A DNA stretch of 64,000 nucleotides from Thalassobaculum litoreum DSM 18839 (GCF_900102465.1 NZ_FNBW01000001.1:248557-312556); one strand, 5' to 3'. Positions 19,664 to 30,524 are shown, numbered from the stretch's first letter. Notes: a model not told the origin generated them from the sequence alone. Made by a program: numbers and translations.

Positions 19664-20374
19664 TCAGGCTGCGGCGTGTTCCGCGGCCTTGAGCCGTTCG
19701 ACCCGTTCGCGGTGCGCCGCCATGCCGAGCACGGTGAGCCGGTACGTGCCCCGGGATACCCGCTCGAACCAGCCGTAATGGTTCTTCTGCAGGATCGCCG
19801 CCGCGCGCGCGACCCCGGCGGTGTCGCGAATCGCTTTGACCGGTTGCGGGCCGGAGGCCAGGGCCTCGGCGCAGCGAATCGCATCCTGACGATAGGCGGT
19901 GACGATCGTGCGCCGGGTCACCCCGCCCAGGTTCGGGTCGCCGACCCGCTTGGAGAACTCCGTGGCCAGCCGGTGATGCGCCTTGCGGTCGCGCCGCGGC
20001 TTGTAGGGGCGGGGATCGACCACGATCTCCACGGCGCGCTCCGGCCGGGCGGCGGGGTCCACCAGCATCAGGCCCAGTTCCAGGCGGCGGCAGAGCCGCA
20101 GCAGGGCCCGCCTGCGGCCGCGCCAGTTCTTGCGTTTGGCCGGTGTGTCGGGGGCCGGGACCGCCAGATAGACGTCGTCGCTGAGCCGCTGGCGGCTGAT
20201 TCCTTGCAGGACCAGGTCGAGGGAAAAGGCGGTCTTCAACTCGACCACCAGGGGCGGGGTGTCCGGGTCGGGCAGGCGGGCGACCACGTCGCAGCCCGTC
20301 ACTTCCGCCTTCACCTCATAGCCGCGCGCCTCCAGGAACCGCTTCACCGGCAGATAGAGATCGGATTCCTTCAC
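19664..20374 (-). CDS. DUF2161-type protein: PD-(D/E)XK nuclease-like fold with a C-terminal winged helix
   Basis: The 236-residue protein starts at a GTG (20374) with the residues KESDLYLPVKRFLEARGY after the initiator. The N-terminal half has a PD-(D/E)XK-like arrangement: an Asp in GCDVVARLPD, then VVELKTAF carrying the E-x-K pair, then a Gln-containing helix (LQGISRQRLSD). The C-terminal half (TRRTIVTAYRQDAIRCAEAL to YRLTVLGMAAHRERVE) looks like a winged-helix DNA-binding domain. This matches DUF2161, annotated as a putative phosphodiesterase; the biochemical activity is unknown. It follows the 20392-20817 gene by 17 bases on the same strand, and the pair lies between tRNA-Val and tRNA-Asp. 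Confidence 0.8.
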   Translation of the reverse strand: MKESDLYLPVKRFLEARGYEVKAEVTGCDVVARLPDPDTPPLVVELKTAFSLDLVLQGISRQRLSDDVYLAVPAPDTPAKRKNWRGRRRALLRLCRRLELGLMLVDPAARPERAVEIVVDPRPYKPRRDRKAHHRLATEFSKRVGDPNLGGVTRRTIVTAYRQDAIRCAEALASGPQPVKAIRDTAGVARAAAILQKNHYGWFERVSRGTYRLTVLGMAAHRERVERLKAAEHAAA

Positions 20375-20391
20375 CGTCCGGCCCCTCCGGC

Positions 20392-20817
20392 TCAGATCCG
20401 GGTGCGGCGCAGGATGGCGTAGTTGTACATCGTCTGCAGCTCGCCCCGGGCCGAGGGGGTGAGCCGGCCGCCCTTGATGGCGTCGGCGAGCCGGCGGATG
20501 TCCCGCTTGGCGTCGACCGAGACATTCCCGCTGGCCAGCAGCAGGTCGTACATCTGCTGCGGCGTCGCCTGACCCAGGGGCGGGGGACCGACTGTCTCCG
20601 GATCCACGGGAGCGGCGGCGTCGGCTTCCTCCGGCGCATTGGCGCGCACCGGCAGCAGCTTGCGGGGCAGCAGGATGTCGCTCCAGGCCAGCCCATGGGC
20701 GTTGAGCAGCCGGTTGATCGCTGTGGTCGCGTTCAGAACCTCGCCGTCGCTGTCGCTGCCCAGCATGTTGATCAGCTTCAGAAGGCGCTCGTAGTCGCCG
20801 GCATTCATCTGGTCCAA
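20392..20817 (-). CDS. conserved protein of unknown function with a DUF2786-like N-terminal helix pair
   Basis: The 141-residue product begins with a segment of the DUF2786-like kind, YERLLKLINMLGSDSDGEV then NATTAINRLLNAHGLAWSD, in which pairs of helices precede a conserved HGLAWSDI. The middle (residues about 60-85) is Ala/Pro/Glu-rich and probably a linker; the C-terminal part is helical. No catalytic residues are apparent. A TTG at 20817 is the best start, because GGAGG on the coding strand ends 6 bases before it; an ATG three codons later (20808) is the alternative. It is the first gene of a two-gene unit with the DUF2161 protein. Confidence 0.62.
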   Translation of the reverse strand: MDQMNAGDYERLLKLINMLGSDSDGEVLNATTAINRLLNAHGLAWSDILLPRKLLPVRANAPEEADAAAPVDPETVGPPPLGQATPQQMYDLLLASGNVSVDAKRDIRRLADAIKGGRLTPSARGELQTMYNYAILRRTRI

Positions 20818-21014
20818 GGCGGCCCTCCCAGGGCGTCTTCACGCTACCTTAACAGTTTAGCGCCTTTTGCCGGGAAGGGGGACCGTGCCCGCGGGCCTCG
20901 CCGCGCCTGCGGCTCGGGGGGAACGTTGAGGCCCGGACCGGCAGGAACCCTTGGGATGCGCCAGGGCCCGATGGCCGGGCCGCAAAAACCGTCAAAAAAG
21001 CGCAGCGAGGGTTG

Positions 21015-21043
21015 TTGACAGCCCCCGGGGTAGCGAGTACACC
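21015..21043 (+). promoter_or_regulatory. promoter of tRNA-Asp
   Basis: A perfect -35 TTGACA (21015-21020), a 17-base spacer and a -10-like TACACC (21038-21043) lie about 55 bases before the tRNA. The rest of 20818-21097 has no gene that I can support. Confidence 0.55.
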
Positions 21044-21097
21044 ACGCGCCTCGACGCCGGGCGGCACACCCTTCGAACCGCCCCGACGTCTCCCGGA

Positions 21098-21174
21098 GGG
21101 GGTGTAGCTCAGTTGGTTAGAGCGCTGGCCTGTCACGCCAGAGGCCGCGGGTTCGAGTCCCGTCACTCCCGCCA
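21098..21174 (+). tRNA. tRNA-Asp (anticodon GTC)
   Basis: Acceptor stem GGGGGTG (21098-21104) pairs with CACTCCC (21164-21170) with one G-T pair; discriminator G at 21171 and CCA at 21172-21174. The anticodon stem CTGGC/GCCAG holds CTGTCAC, giving GTC. The T-arm GGGTTCGAGTCCC is standard. Confidence 0.97.
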
Positions 21175-21283
21175 CTCTTCGACATTGCGACGACGTCGGA
21201 ACGTTCCCCTCCCGGGGAGCTGTCGCCATGCGCGAACGGCCGTTCCGCGCGCTTAGGCCGCGCCCTGAAATCGACCAACGGCC

Positions 21284-21312
21284 TTCCGAAACGGGTTGCA
21301 CCGCACTATAGT
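21284..21312 (+). promoter_or_regulatory. possible promoter of the nuo operon
   Basis: TTCCGA (21284-21289), a 17-base spacer and TATAGT (21307-21312) lie about 90 bases before nuoA. The same ACTATAGTCCGCCGC-like -10 context is seen before tRNA-Pro, which supports use as a -10 element; the -35 is weak. Confidence 0.4.
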
Positions 21313-21400
21313 CCGCCGCATTGTGCGGTGCGCGACCGGACCCGGTTTCGGATCGCTGGAAAACGGCACTAAAGCCGTAGAGATAAAAGGGGACTTCCCC

Positions 21401-21766
21401 ATGAACGCCATGTTGACCGAATACCTGCCTATCCTGGTGTTCCTGGTGATCGCGATCGGACTTTCCGCTGTCATGGTGGCGGCCTCGTTCGTCATCGGTC
21501 ACCAGCGGCCCGATTCCGAAAAGCTCTCCGCCTATGAGTGCGGATTCGAGGCTTTCGATGATTCGCGCCGGCAGTTCGACGTGCGGTTCTATCTGGTCGC
21601 CATCCTGTTCATCATCTTCGACCTCGAAGTGGCCTTCCTGTTCCCCTGGGCGGTCTCGCTCGGCGATATCGGGCTGTTCGGCTTCTGGTCGATGATGGCG
21701 TTCCTCGGGGTGCTGACGATCGGATTCGTCTACGAGTGGAAGAAGGGAGCCCTGGAATGGGAGTGA
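21401..21766 (+). CDS. nuoA: NADH-quinone oxidoreductase subunit A
   Basis: The 121-residue membrane subunit of complex I has three transmembrane helices (first near residues 7-30) and the conserved loop [20 protein letters not shown], followed by [20 protein letters not shown]. The Cys and acidic residues of that loop lie near the quinone channel. I start at the ATG at 21401 ([12 protein letters not shown]), with AAAAGGGG about 10 bases upstream; upstream in-frame sequence is not conserved in character. It is the first gene of the fourteen-gene nuo operon and overlaps nuoB by 10 bases. Confidence 0.96.
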   Translation: MNAMLTEYLPILVFLVIAIGLSAVMVAASFVIGHQRPDSEKLSAYECGFEAFDDSRRQFDVRFYLVAILFIIFDLEVAFLFPWAVSLGDIGLFGFWSMMAFLGVLTIGFVYEWKKGALEWE

Positions 21767-22296
21767 TGCAGTCCGACCGTCCGGTGCCGGCAGGCGCCGA
21801 CCAGGACGCGGTCCTGTCCGCCGTCGGCGACGAGCTCCAGGAGAAGGGTTTCGTCGTCGCCCAGGCCGACAAGCTGTTCAACTGGGCCCGCACCGGGTCG
21901 CTGTGGCCGATGACCTTCGGTCTGGCCTGCTGCGCCGTTGAGATGATGCACACCGCGGCCAGCCGCTACGACCTGGACCGCTTCGGCATCATCTTCCGGC
22001 CGTCGCCGCGCCAGTCCGACGTAATGATCGTCGCCGGCACGCTGACCAACAAGATGGCGCCGGCCCTGCGCAAGGTCTACGACCAGATGGCCGAGCCGCG
22101 CTGGGTGATCTCGATGGGCTCCTGCGCCAATGGCGGCGGGTACTACCACTATTCCTATTCCGTCGTGCGCGGCTGCGACCGGATCGTGCCGGTCGACATC
22201 TACGTGCCGGGCTGTCCGCCGACGGCCGAGGCGCTGCTGTACGGTGTGATGCAGCTCCAGCGCAAAATCCGCCGCACGGCGACGATCGCCCGCTGA
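21757..22296 (+). CDS. nuoB: NADH-quinone oxidoreductase subunit B
   Basis: The 179-residue peripheral subunit holds cluster N2, the last iron-sulfur centre before quinone. The tandem cysteines are present in [12 protein letters not shown], with further ligands in [12 protein letters not shown] and [14 protein letters not shown]. The ATG at 21757 lies inside the 3' end of nuoA; GGGAG is placed about 8 bases upstream, which supports this start over a GTG at 21736. The N-terminal 20 or so residues are variable, as in homologues. Confidence 0.96.
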   Translation: MGVMQSDRPVPAGADQDAVLSAVGDELQEKGFVVAQADKLFNWARTGSLWPMTFGLACCAVEMMHTAASRYDLDRFGIIFRPSPRQSDVMIVAGTLTNKMAPALRKVYDQMAEPRWVISMGSCANGGGYYHYSYSVVRGCDRIVPVDIYVPGCPPTAEALLYGVMQLQRKIRRTATIAR

Positions 22297-22361
22297 TCGC
22301 GGGTTCTGGGACAAGTCGGCGGGCTGCCGCCGCTAACAGCGAGGACGGGGCGAGCGACGAC

Positions 22362-23000
22362 ATGGAGACGGCGACGCCAAATGAGACGGCTTCCGCGCTC
22401 AAGGAGCTGGCGGGCTATATCGAGGCCCAGCTCGGGAGCGACGTGAGCGAGGTGGCGATCAGCAAGGGCGAGCTTTCGCTGCGCTGCGCGTCCAACAACC
22501 TCATCAAGGTCCTGACCTTCCTGCGCGACGACACCCAGTGCCAGTTCAAGGCGCTGATGGACGTGTGCGGCGTCGACCATCCGGAGCGCGAGCCCCGGTT
22601 CGACGTGGTCTACAACCTGCTTTCGATCAGCCAGAACACGCGCGTCCGGCTGAAGACCGCGACCGACGAGAACACCCCGGTGCCGTCGGCGACCGCGGTC
22701 TTCCATTCCGCCAACTGGTGGGAGCGCGAGGCCTGGGACATGTACGGCATCTTCTTCGCCGATCACCCGGACCTGCGCCGGATCCTCACCGACTACGGGT
22801 TCGAGGGGCATCCGATGCGCAAGGACTTCCCGCTGACCGGTTATGTCGAGGTCCGCTACGACGACGAGCAGAAGCGGGTCGTGTACGAGCCTGTGAAGCT
22901 GGTCCAGGAGTTCCGCAATTTCGACTTCCTGAGCCCGTGGGAAGGCGCGCAGTCGTTGCTCCCGGGCGACGAAAAGGCCGAGGAAGAGGCGGCGAGCTGA
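22362..23000 (+). CDS. nuoC: NADH-quinone oxidoreductase subunit C
   Basis: The 212-residue peripheral-arm subunit carries no cofactor and helps build the quinone-facing module with NuoD. Typical landmarks are [20 protein letters not shown], the signature [20 protein letters not shown] and [20 protein letters not shown]. NuoC is a separate gene here, not fused to NuoD as in E. coli. A 65-base gap separates it from nuoB; its stop codon overlaps the nuoD ATG (TGATG). Confidence 0.96.
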   Translation: METATPNETASALKELAGYIEAQLGSDVSEVAISKGELSLRCASNNLIKVLTFLRDDTQCQFKALMDVCGVDHPEREPRFDVVYNLLSISQNTRVRLKTATDENTPVPSATAVFHSANWWEREAWDMYGIFFADHPDLRRILTDYGFEGHPMRKDFPLTGYVEVRYDDEQKRVVYEPVKLVQEFRNFDFLSPWEGAQSLLPGDEKAEEEAAS

Positions 23001-24178
23001 TGGCCGAATCGCAGATCAAACCGCTCACCATGAATTTCGGGCCGCAGCACCCCGCGGCCCACGGCGTGCTGCGCCTGGTGCTGGAGATGGACGGCGAGGT
23101 GGTCGAGCGCGCCGATCCGCATATCGGCCTGCTGCACCGCGGCACCGAGAAGCTGATCGAGTACAAGACCTACCTTCAGGCGGTGCCGTATTTCGACCGG
23201 CTCGATTACGTCGCGCCGATGAACCAGGAGCATGCCTATGCCCTGGCCGTCGAGAAGCTGCTGGGGCTGGAGGTGCCGAAGCGCGGCCAGTACATCCGCG
23301 TGCTCTACGCCGAGATTGGCCGGCTGCTGAACCACCTGCTGAACATCACAACCTTTGCGCTCGATGTCGGCGCCATGACGCCGCTGCTCTGGGGCTTCGA
23401 GGAGCGCGAGAAGCTCATGGAGTTCTACGAGCGGGCCTCCGGCGCGCGTCTGCATGCGGCGTATTTCCGTCCCGGCGGCGTGCACCAGGATCTTCCGGCA
23501 GGCCTGCTGGAGGACATCAAGGCCTGGGCCGACAGGTTCCCGGCCTTCATCGACGACCTTGAAAGCCTGCTGACCAACAACCGGATCTTCAAGCAGCGCA
23601 CCGTGGATATCGGCGTGGTGACCCGCGCCGAGGCCCTGGATCTGGGCTTCTCCGGTCCGGTGCTGCGCGGGGCGGGGGCGGCCTGGGATCTGCGCACGGC
23701 GCAGCCGTACGATTCCTACGAGGATTTCGACTTCGACATCCCCATCGGCAAGACCGGCGACTGTTATGCGCGCTACCTGGTCCGCATCGAGGAGATGCGC
23801 CAGTCGCTGAAGATCATCCACCAGGCCATCGACAAGATGCCGGACGGGCCGGTCAAGGCGCTGGACCGCAAGGTGACGCCGCCGAAACGCGGCGAGATGA
23901 AGCGCTCGATGGAAGCGCTGATCCACCACTTCAAGCTCTATACCGAGGGCTATCACGTCCCCGCCGGCGAGACCTACACGGCGGTCGAGGCGCCGAAGGG
24001 CGAGTTCGGCGTGTTCCTGATGTCCGACGGATCCAACAAACCGTATCGCTGCAAGATCCGCGCGCCGGGATTCGCCTTCCTGGCCGCCATGGACTTCCTG
24101 GGACGCGGACACATGCTGGCGGACACGGTGGCGATCATCGGATCGCTGGACATCGTGTTCGGGGAGATCGACCGATGA
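23000..24178 (+). CDS. nuoD: NADH-quinone oxidoreductase subunit D
   Basis: The 392-residue 49-kDa-type subunit forms the quinone pocket with NuoB. It begins [18 protein letters not shown], and the next residues [15 protein letters not shown] include the conserved His of the quinone site. [17 protein letters not shown] and the C-terminal [19 protein letters not shown] are also typical. The ATG at 23000 shares its A with the nuoC stop codon. The end overlaps nuoE by four bases (ATGA), so translation is probably coupled through these genes. Confidence 0.97.
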   Translation: MAESQIKPLTMNFGPQHPAAHGVLRLVLEMDGEVVERADPHIGLLHRGTEKLIEYKTYLQAVPYFDRLDYVAPMNQEHAYALAVEKLLGLEVPKRGQYIRVLYAEIGRLLNHLLNITTFALDVGAMTPLLWGFEEREKLMEFYERASGARLHAAYFRPGGVHQDLPAGLLEDIKAWADRFPAFIDDLESLLTNNRIFKQRTVDIGVVTRAEALDLGFSGPVLRGAGAAWDLRTAQPYDSYEDFDFDIPIGKTGDCYARYLVRIEEMRQSLKIIHQAIDKMPDGPVKALDRKVTPPKRGEMKRSMEALIHHFKLYTEGYHVPAGETYTAVEAPKGEFGVFLMSDGSNKPYRCKIRAPGFAFLAAMDFLGRGHMLADTVAIIGSLDIVFGEIDR

Positions 24179-24846
24179 GCACCAAACCGATCGCCGAGGC
24201 CCATCTCCAGCCGGACAGCTTCGAGTGGACTGCGGAGAGCAAGGCCACGATCGAGGAGATCGTCGCCAAGTACCCCGCCGGTCGCCAGGCCAGCGCGGTG
24301 ATCCCGCTGCTCGACCTGGCCCAGCGCCAGCACGACAACTGGATCCCGCTGAAGGCGATGGACACCATCGCCGCCACGCTGGACATGCCGCGTATCCGGG
24401 TGATGGAGGTCGCGACCTTCTACACGATGTTCAACCTCGCCCCGGTGGGGAAGTGGTTCCTGCAGGCCTGCACCACGACCCCGTGCTGGCTGCGCGGGTC
24501 GGACGACGTGATGCGCTGCATCAAGGACAAGCTCGGCCTGTCGAAGAACTACACCACCACGGCGGACGGTCAGTTCACCCTGCTCGAGGTCGAGTGCCTC
24601 GGTGTCTGCGCCAACGCGCCGGTCGTGCAGGTGAACGACGATGTCTACGAGGACCTGGACTACGAGCTGACGGCGAAGCTGATCGACGACCTGAAGGCCG
24701 GCAAGGCCCCCGAGGTCGGTTCGATGCTGGGCCGCAAGGGCTCGATGTCCAAGGACGGTCCGACCTCGCTGGTCTCGCTGAAGGACAGCGACGGGGTACC
24801 GCCCTGGTTCGCCGAGAAACAGGCCTCTGCCGGCGGAGACGACTGA
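24175..24846 (+). CDS. nuoE: NADH-quinone oxidoreductase subunit E
   Basis: The 223-residue thioredoxin-fold subunit binds the [2Fe-2S] cluster N1a. The four ligands are visible in two pairs: the stretch around [10 protein letters not shown], and [17 protein letters not shown]. The C-terminal extension beyond residue about 180 ([18 protein letters not shown]) is longer than in E. coli and typical of alphaproteobacteria. It overlaps nuoD by ATGA, and one base separates its stop from nuoF. It belongs to the NADH-oxidising module with NuoF and NuoG. Confidence 0.96.
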   Translation: MSTKPIAEAHLQPDSFEWTAESKATIEEIVAKYPAGRQASAVIPLLDLAQRQHDNWIPLKAMDTIAATLDMPRIRVMEVATFYTMFNLAPVGKWFLQACTTTPCWLRGSDDVMRCIKDKLGLSKNYTTTADGQFTLLEVECLGVCANAPVVQVNDDVYEDLDYELTAKLIDDLKAGKAPEVGSMLGRKGSMSKDGPTSLVSLKDSDGVPPWFAEKQASAGGDD

Positions 24847-24847
24847 G

Positions 24848-26152
24848 ATGCTGAAGGACGACGATCGCATCTTCACCAACCTCTACGGTTGGTTCGACCC
24901 GAGCCTTGCCGGCGCGCGCAAGCGCGGCGACTGGTCCAACACCAAGGAGATCCTGTCGATGTCCCCGGAGGACGTCGTCGAGGTGATCAAGGCCTCCGGC
25001 CTGCGCGGCCGTGGCGGCGCGGGTTTCCCGACCGGCCTGAAGTGGTCCTTCATGCCGAAGGAGGTGAAGGACAAGCCGCATTACCTCGTGGTCAACGCCG
25101 ACGAGTCGGAGCCCGGCACCTGCAAGGACCGGGAGATCATGCGCCACGATCCGCACAAGCTGATCGAAGGCTGCGTGGTCGGCGGCTACGCCATGCGGGC
25201 CAAGGCCGCCTACATCTATATCCGCGGCGAGTTCTACAATGAGGCCGTGGCGCTGCAGCGCGCCATCGACGAGGCGTATGACGCCGGTCTGATCGGCAAG
25301 AACGCCTGCGGCTCGGGCTACGATTTCGACGTGGTCCTGCACCGCGGCGCCGGCGCCTATATCTGCGGCGAGGAGACCGCGCTGCTGGAGTCGCTGGAGG
25401 GCAAGAAGGGCCAGCCGCGTCTGAAGCCGCCGTTCCCGGCCGGCGTCGGCCTGTACGGCTGCCCGACCACGGTGAACAACGTCGAGTCGATCGCGGTCAC
25501 GCCGACGATCATGCGGCGCGGGGCCGAGTGGTTCGCCGCCATCGGCCGGCCGAAGAATTCCGGGCCGAAGATCTTCTCGATCTCCGGGCACGTGAACAAT
25601 CCGTGCAACGTCGAGGAAGAGCTCGGCATTCCGCTCAAGGAACTGATCGAGAAGCATGCCGGCGGTGTGATCGGCGGCTGGGACAACCTGCTGGCGGTGA
25701 TCCCGGGCGGCTCCTCGGTGCCGCTGATGCCGAAATCGACCTGCGACGAGATCCTCATGGACTTCGATTCGCTGCGCGAGGTCCGTTCGGGCCTCGGCAC
25801 CGCGGCGGTCATCGTCATGAACAAGCAGACCGACGTGGTGAAGGCGATCGCCCGGCTGAGCGCCTTCTACAAGCATGAGAGCTGCGGCCAGTGCACCCCG
25901 TGCCGCGAGGGCACCGGCTGGATGTACCGGGTGATGGAGCGCATGGTCCGCGGCGAGGCGGATGTCGACGAGATCGACACGCTGGAGGAGGTGACCCGCC
26001 AGGTGGAGGGTCACACGATCTGCGCATTGGGTGACGCGGCCGCGTGGCCGATCCAGGGCCTGATCCGGCATTTCCGCCCGGAGATGGAACGTCGGATCGC
26101 GGCGCATAAGGCGGGCGAGCCGGTGACGGCGACCGCCCAGGCCGCCGAGTAA
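24848..26152 (+). CDS. nuoF: NADH-quinone oxidoreductase subunit F
   Basis: The 434-residue subunit is the NADH entry point and binds FMN and cluster N3. The glycine-rich nucleotide/FMN region is [17 protein letters not shown]; the second signature is [16 protein letters not shown]. Cluster ligands appear in [16 protein letters not shown], with a fourth cysteine in [13 protein letters not shown]. The size and order are normal. It follows nuoE by one base, implying tight translational coupling. Confidence 0.97.
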   Translation: MLKDDDRIFTNLYGWFDPSLAGARKRGDWSNTKEILSMSPEDVVEVIKASGLRGRGGAGFPTGLKWSFMPKEVKDKPHYLVVNADESEPGTCKDREIMRHDPHKLIEGCVVGGYAMRAKAAYIYIRGEFYNEAVALQRAIDEAYDAGLIGKNACGSGYDFDVVLHRGAGAYICGEETALLESLEGKKGQPRLKPPFPAGVGLYGCPTTVNNVESIAVTPTIMRRGAEWFAAIGRPKNSGPKIFSISGHVNNPCNVEEELGIPLKELIEKHAGGVIGGWDNLLAVIPGGSSVPLMPKSTCDEILMDFDSLREVRSGLGTAAVIVMNKQTDVVKAIARLSAFYKHESCGQCTPCREGTGWMYRVMERMVRGEADVDEIDTLEEVTRQVEGHTICALGDAAAWPIQGLIRHFRPEMERRIAAHKAGEPVTATAQAAE

Positions 26153-26182
26153 CGGCCAGGAACGGTCGGGAGAGAGGGCACG

Positions 26183-28282
26183 ATGCCGAAGCTGACAGTC
26201 GACGGAATTGAGGTCGAGGTCCCCCAGGGAGCCACCGTTCTGCAGGCCTGCGAGGCCGCGGGCGCCGAGGTGCCGCGCTTCTGCTTCCACGACCGCCTGT
26301 CGGTCGCGGGCAACTGCCGCATGTGCCTGGTGGAGATGGAGAAGGCGCCGAAGCCGATCGCGTCCTGCGCCTTTCCGGCCGGCGACGGCATGGTGATCCA
26401 CACCCAGTCCGACGTCGCCCGCAAGGCCCAGAAGGGCACGATGGAATTCCTGCTGATCAACCACCCGCTGGATTGCCCGATCTGCGACCAGGGCGGCGAG
26501 TGCGACCTGCAGGACCAGGCCATGGGCTACGGCTACCACTCGACGCGCTACGACGAGAACAAGCGCGCGGTGACCGACAAGTACATGGGCCCGCTGGTCA
26601 AGACGATCATGACCCGCTGCATCCACTGCACCCGCTGCGTGCGGTTCTCGACCGAGATCGCCGGCGTGACCGACATGGGCATGCTGAACCGCGGCGAGGA
26701 CGCCGAGATCACCACCTATCTGGAGAAGGCGCTCGACAGCGAGCTGTCGGCCAACGTCATCGACCTGTGCCCGGTCGGCGCGCTGACCTCCAAGCCCTAC
26801 GCCTTCGTCGCCCGCCCGTGGGAGTTGAAGAAGACCGAGAGCGTCGACGTGATGGACGCGGTCGGCTCCAACATCCGAGTCGACGCCCGCGGCGCCGAAG
26901 TGCTGCGCGTGCTGCCGCGGCTGCATGAGGACGTCAACGAGGAGTGGATCTCCGACAAGACCCGCTATGCCTGCGACGGCCTGAAGCGCCAGCGCCTGGA
27001 CCGGCCCTATGTCCGCAAGGACGGCAAGCTGCAGCCGGCGAGCTGGCCGGAGGCCTTTGCCGCCGTGGCCGGTGCGATGAAGGGGCTGAAGGGCGACCAG
27101 ATGGCCGCCATCGCCGGCGACACCGTGGATGCCGAGTCGATGTACGCGCTGAAGCGCCTGATGGGCGATCTGGGCAGCGCCAATATCGACTGCCGCCAGG
27201 ACGGCGCGAAGATCGGCGGGGGTGCCCGCTCGGGCCACCTGTTCAACACCACGATCGCCGGGATCGAAGAGGCCGACGCCATCCTGCTGGTCGGCACCAA
27301 CCCGCGCTGGGAAGCGGCGCTGGTCAACGCCCGCATCCGCAAGCGCTGGATGGCGGCGCCGGTCGCCATCGGCCTGATCGGCGCGCCGGTCGACCTGACC
27401 TACGATTACGAGCACCTGGGTGCGGGTCCGAAGACCCTGGCCGAGGTCGCCGACGGCAGCCACGCCTTCGCCAAGGTGCTGAAGGATGCCAAGCGGCCGA
27501 TGATCGTCGTCGGCATGGGCGCGCTGACCCGCGAGGACGGTGCCGCCGTGCTCGCCGCCGCCCGCAAGATAGCCGACGACACCGGCATGGTGATCGCCGC
27601 CTCCAAGGACGACGAGGGCACCGAGATCCCGGCCTGGAACGGTTTCAACGTGCTGCACACCGCCGCCTCGCGGGTCGCGGGCCTGGACATGGGCTTCCTG
27701 CCGGGCGAGGGCGGCCGCGACGTGGCCGGCATCGTCGAGGGTGCCAAGTCGGGCGCGGTGAAGCTGGTCTATCTGCTGGCCGCCGACGAGGTGGCGAGCG
27801 AGTTCGGCGACGCCTTCGTGGTCTATCAGGGCCATCACGGCGACAACGGTGCCCATGGCGCCGACGTGATCCTGCCGGGGGCCGCCTATACCGAGAAGGA
27901 CGGGCTCTACGCCAATACCGAGGGCCGGATCCAGATGGGCGTGGCCGCGACCTTCCCGCCGGGCGAGGCGCGCGAGGATTGGAAGATCCTGCGGGCGCTG
28001 TCCGAGGCGGTCGGCAAGACGCTGCCCTTCACCACGCTGGAGGACGTCCGCGTGGCCCTGCGCAAGGATTTCCCGACCTTCGCCGCGATCGACACGATCG
28101 AGCCGGCGGAATGGGGACCGTTCGGCGCCGCCGGCGCGACCGATGACACGCCGTTTGCGTATCCGGTCGATAACTTCTACATGACCGACCCGATCAGCCG
28201 CGCGTCGAAGACGATGGCCGAGTGCACGGAAGCCTTCGTGCTGCCGAAGCGCGCCGGCGCGGCGACCGGAACGGACGGATGA
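26183..28282 (+). CDS. nuoG: NADH-quinone oxidoreductase subunit G
   Basis: The 699-residue largest peripheral subunit carries several iron-sulfur clusters. The N-terminal ferredoxin-like part has [18 protein letters not shown] and [11 protein letters not shown] for N1b. The His/Cys motif [20 protein letters not shown] serves N5 and [11 protein letters not shown] with [15 protein letters not shown] serves N4. The C-terminal half is the molybdopterin-oxidoreductase-like fold without cofactor. The extra N7 cysteines of E. coli-type NuoG are not seen in the usual place, consistent with the mitochondrial/alphaproteobacterial type. Confidence 0.96.
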   Translation: MPKLTVDGIEVEVPQGATVLQACEAAGAEVPRFCFHDRLSVAGNCRMCLVEMEKAPKPIASCAFPAGDGMVIHTQSDVARKAQKGTMEFLLINHPLDCPICDQGGECDLQDQAMGYGYHSTRYDENKRAVTDKYMGPLVKTIMTRCIHCTRCVRFSTEIAGVTDMGMLNRGEDAEITTYLEKALDSELSANVIDLCPVGALTSKPYAFVARPWELKKTESVDVMDAVGSNIRVDARGAEVLRVLPRLHEDVNEEWISDKTRYACDGLKRQRLDRPYVRKDGKLQPASWPEAFAAVAGAMKGLKGDQMAAIAGDTVDAESMYALKRLMGDLGSANIDCRQDGAKIGGGARSGHLFNTTIAGIEEADAILLVGTNPRWEAALVNARIRKRWMAAPVAIGLIGAPVDLTYDYEHLGAGPKTLAEVADGSHAFAKVLKDAKRPMIVVGMGALTREDGAAVLAAARKIADDTGMVIAASKDDEGTEIPAWNGFNVLHTAASRVAGLDMGFLPGEGGRDVAGIVEGAKSGAVKLVYLLAADEVASEFGDAFVVYQGHHGDNGAHGADVILPGAAYTEKDGLYANTEGRIQMGVAATFPPGEAREDWKILRALSEAVGKTLPFTTLEDVRVALRKDFPTFAAIDTIEPAEWGPFGAAGATDDTPFAYPVDNFYMTDPISRASKTMAECTEAFVLPKRAGAATGTDG

Positions 28283-28304
28283 GCGGCGGGGCAGGGCGCG
28301 GGTA

Positions 28305-29309
28305 ATGGAGTTCATCGATACATACGTGATCCCGGGCGCGATCATCGTCGCCCAGATCATGGCCTTGGTGGTGCCGCTGCTGGTGGCGGTGGCCTACCTG
28401 ACCTTCTTCGAACGCAAGGTGATCGGCGCGATCCAGCTGCGCAAAGGGCCGAACGTGGTCGGGCCGTTCGGTCTGTTCCAGCCGTTCGCCGACGCGCTGA
28501 AGCTGCTGTCGAAGGAGACCATCCTGCCGGCGGGCGCCAACAAGATCATCTTCCTGCTGGCCCCGATGCTGACCTTCATCCTCAGCCTGATCGCCTGGGC
28601 GGTGATCCCGTTCGACAAGGGAATGGTGCTGGCCGACATCAATGTCGGCGTGCTGTATCTGTTCGCGGTCAGTTCGCTGGGCGTCTATGGCGTCATCATG
28701 TCGGGCTGGGCCTCGAACTCGAAATACGCCTTCCTCGGCGCCCTGCGCTCGGCGGCGCAGATGGTTTCCTACGAGGTCTCCATCGGCTTTGTGATCATTA
28801 CCGTGCTGCTCTGCGTCGGCTCGCTGAACCTGACCGCCATCGTCGAGGCGCAGCGCACCGTGTGGTTCGCGATCCCGCTGCTGCCGATGTTCGTGGTGTT
28901 CTTCATCTCCGCGCTGGCGGAGACCAACCGGGCGCCGTTCGACCTGCCGGAAGGCGAGTCGGAGCTGGTCGCCGGTTACTTCGTCGAATATTCGTCGATG
29001 AGCTTCGCGCTGTTCTTCCTCGGCGAATACGCCAACATGATCCTGATGAGCGGCATCACCGTGGTGCTGTTCCTGGGCGGCTGGCTGGCGCCGTTCGACA
29101 TCGCCCCGTTCAATTGGGTCCCGGGACCGATCTGGTTCATCCTGAAGATCTCCCTGGTCCTGTTCGTCTTCTTGTGGGTCCGCGCCACGTTCCCGCGCTA
29201 TCGCTACGACCAGCTCATGCGTCTCGGTTGGAAGGTCTTCCTGCCGCTGTCGCTGCTGTGGGTGGTGATCACGGCCGGCGTGCTGGTGACCTTCGACTGG
29301 GTTCCGTGA
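28305..29309 (+). CDS. nuoH: NADH-quinone oxidoreductase subunit H
   Basis: The 334-residue membrane subunit links the quinone cavity to the proton channels. It has about eight membrane helices and the conserved matrix-side loops [20 protein letters not shown] and [15 protein letters not shown], where acidic and Arg residues bind near the quinone entry. The ATG at 28305 overlaps no neighbour; nuoG ends 22 bases before. Family length and sequence are ordinary. Confidence 0.97.
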   Translation: MEFIDTYVIPGAIIVAQIMALVVPLLVAVAYLTFFERKVIGAIQLRKGPNVVGPFGLFQPFADALKLLSKETILPAGANKIIFLLAPMLTFILSLIAWAVIPFDKGMVLADINVGVLYLFAVSSLGVYGVIMSGWASNSKYAFLGALRSAAQMVSYEVSIGFVIITVLLCVGSLNLTAIVEAQRTVWFAIPLLPMFVVFFISALAETNRAPFDLPEGESELVAGYFVEYSSMSFALFFLGEYANMILMSGITVVLFLGGWLAPFDIAPFNWVPGPIWFILKISLVLFVFLWVRATFPRYRYDQLMRLGWKVFLPLSLLWVVITAGVLVTFDWVP

Positions 29310-29329
29310 GGAAAGGAAGAGGCTGAGCC

Positions 29330-29818
29330 ATGGCTTCCGTCCAATACCGCGCCAAGAGCATGCTGCTGACCGAGCTGGTCGGCGGGCTGGCGCTGACGCT
29401 GAAGTACTTCTTCCGTCCCAAGGTGACGCTGAACTACCCCTATGAGAAGGGGCCGCTCAGCCCGCGCTTCCGGGGCGAGCACGCGCTGCGCCGCTATCCG
29501 AACGGCGAGGAGCGCTGCATCGCGTGCAAGCTGTGCGAGGCGATCTGCCCGGCCCAGGCCATCACCATCGAGGCCGAGCCGCGCGCCGACGGGTCGCGCC
29601 GCACGACGCGCTACGACATCGACATGACGAAGTGCATCTACTGCGGCTTCTGCCAGGAAGCCTGCCCGGTGGACGCCATCGTCGAGGGACCGAATTTCGA
29701 ATTCTCGACGGAGACCCGCGAGGAGCTGTTCTACAACAAGGACAGGCTGCTCGCGAACGGCGACCGCTGGGAAGTCGAGATCAGCCGGAACCTGACGGCC
29801 GATGCGCCCTATCGCTGA
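29330..29818 (+). CDS. nuoI: NADH-quinone oxidoreductase subunit I
   Basis: The 162-residue ferredoxin-like subunit carries clusters N6a and N6b. Both [4Fe-4S] motifs are intact: [18 protein letters not shown] and [17 protein letters not shown]. An N-terminal amphipathic segment ([20 protein letters not shown]) anchors it to the membrane arm. Start ATG at 29330 ([11 protein letters not shown]). It is followed by a 96-base AT-richer gap, the largest inside the operon. Confidence 0.97.
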   Translation: MASVQYRAKSMLLTELVGGLALTLKYFFRPKVTLNYPYEKGPLSPRFRGEHALRRYPNGEERCIACKLCEAICPAQAITIEAEPRADGSRRTTRYDIDMTKCIYCGFCQEACPVDAIVEGPNFEFSTETREELFYNKDRLLANGDRWEVEISRNLTADAPYR

Positions 29819-29914
29819 CGGCGCATCGCATAACTTAGGTATCGGTTTAGAAATACGGGATAACCGGTTGAATTTAATCGGTGACGGGTCGAAAGACCGG
29901 GGAAAGGGATCGGC
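29819..29914 (+). promoter_or_regulatory. AT-richer gap inside the nuo operon (nuoI-nuoJ)
   Basis: This 96-base space is markedly lower in GC than its surroundings and contains a near-palindrome (ACCGGTT ... AATCGGT, about 29863-29882) and a small GGTC-GAAA-GACC hairpin at 29887-29898. It could hold an internal promoter or an mRNA processing/stability element; no clear -35/-10 pair is visible. Confidence 0.3.
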
Positions 29915-30523
29915 ATGGCTCTACAGGCCTTAGTCTTCTACCTGTTCGCCTTCGTGGCGGTCGCATCGGGCGTGATGGTCGTCACATCGCGCAATCCGGT
30001 GCATTCGGTGCTGTTCCTGATCCTGGCCTTCTTCAATGCCGCCGGTCTCTTCGTCCTGATGGGCGCGGAGTTCCTGGCGATGATCCTGGTCGTCGTCTAT
30101 GTCGGCGCCGTCGCGGTGCTGTTCCTGTTCGTGGTGATGATGCTCGACATCAACTTCGTCGAGCTGCGCCAGGGCTTCGCGCGCTACCTGCCGATCGGCG
30201 GCCTGATCGGCCTGGTGCTGCTGGCCGAGCTGATCCTGATCGTCGGCGTGTGGAGCTTCGCGCCTGAGGTCGCCGTCGTGGCCGCCTCGCCGATCCCGCA
30301 GGATGTCACCAACACCGAGGCGCTCGGCCAGGTGATCTACACCCACTACGTCCTGGCCTTTCAGACCGCCGGCATCGTGCTGCTGGTCGCCATGATCGGC
30401 GCCATCGTGCTGACCCTGCGCCAGCGTCCCGGCGTCAAGCGCCAGTCGATCGACAAGCAGAACCTGCGCCGTCCGGAGGATGTCGTCGAGGTCGTCAAGG
30501 TGACCCGCGGGGGAGGGGTCTGA
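29915..30523 (+). CDS. nuoJ: NADH-quinone oxidoreductase subunit J
   Basis: The 202-residue membrane subunit has five predicted helices. [19 protein letters not shown] and [20 protein letters not shown] start the protein, and the conserved helix [20 protein letters not shown] carries the pi-bulge region important for coupling. The soluble C-terminal tail ([20 protein letters not shown]) is the form seen in alphaproteobacteria. An AAAGGG precedes the ATG at 29915. nuoK begins one base after the stop codon. Confidence 0.96.
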   Translation: MALQALVFYLFAFVAVASGVMVVTSRNPVHSVLFLILAFFNAAGLFVLMGAEFLAMILVVVYVGAVAVLFLFVVMMLDINFVELRQGFARYLPIGGLIGLVLLAELILIVGVWSFAPEVAVVAASPIPQDVTNTEALGQVIYTHYVLAFQTAGIVLLVAMIGAIVLTLRQRPGVKRQSIDKQNLRRPEDVVEVVKVTRGGGV

Positions 30524-30524
30524 G

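Noticed and set aside
24575-28360. Long minus-strand open frame of about 1260 codons opposite nuoE-nuoG
   Set aside because: It is a GC-rich mirror of well-supported nuo genes with no recognisable protein features; His/Arg/Gln-rich composition is typical of such shadows.
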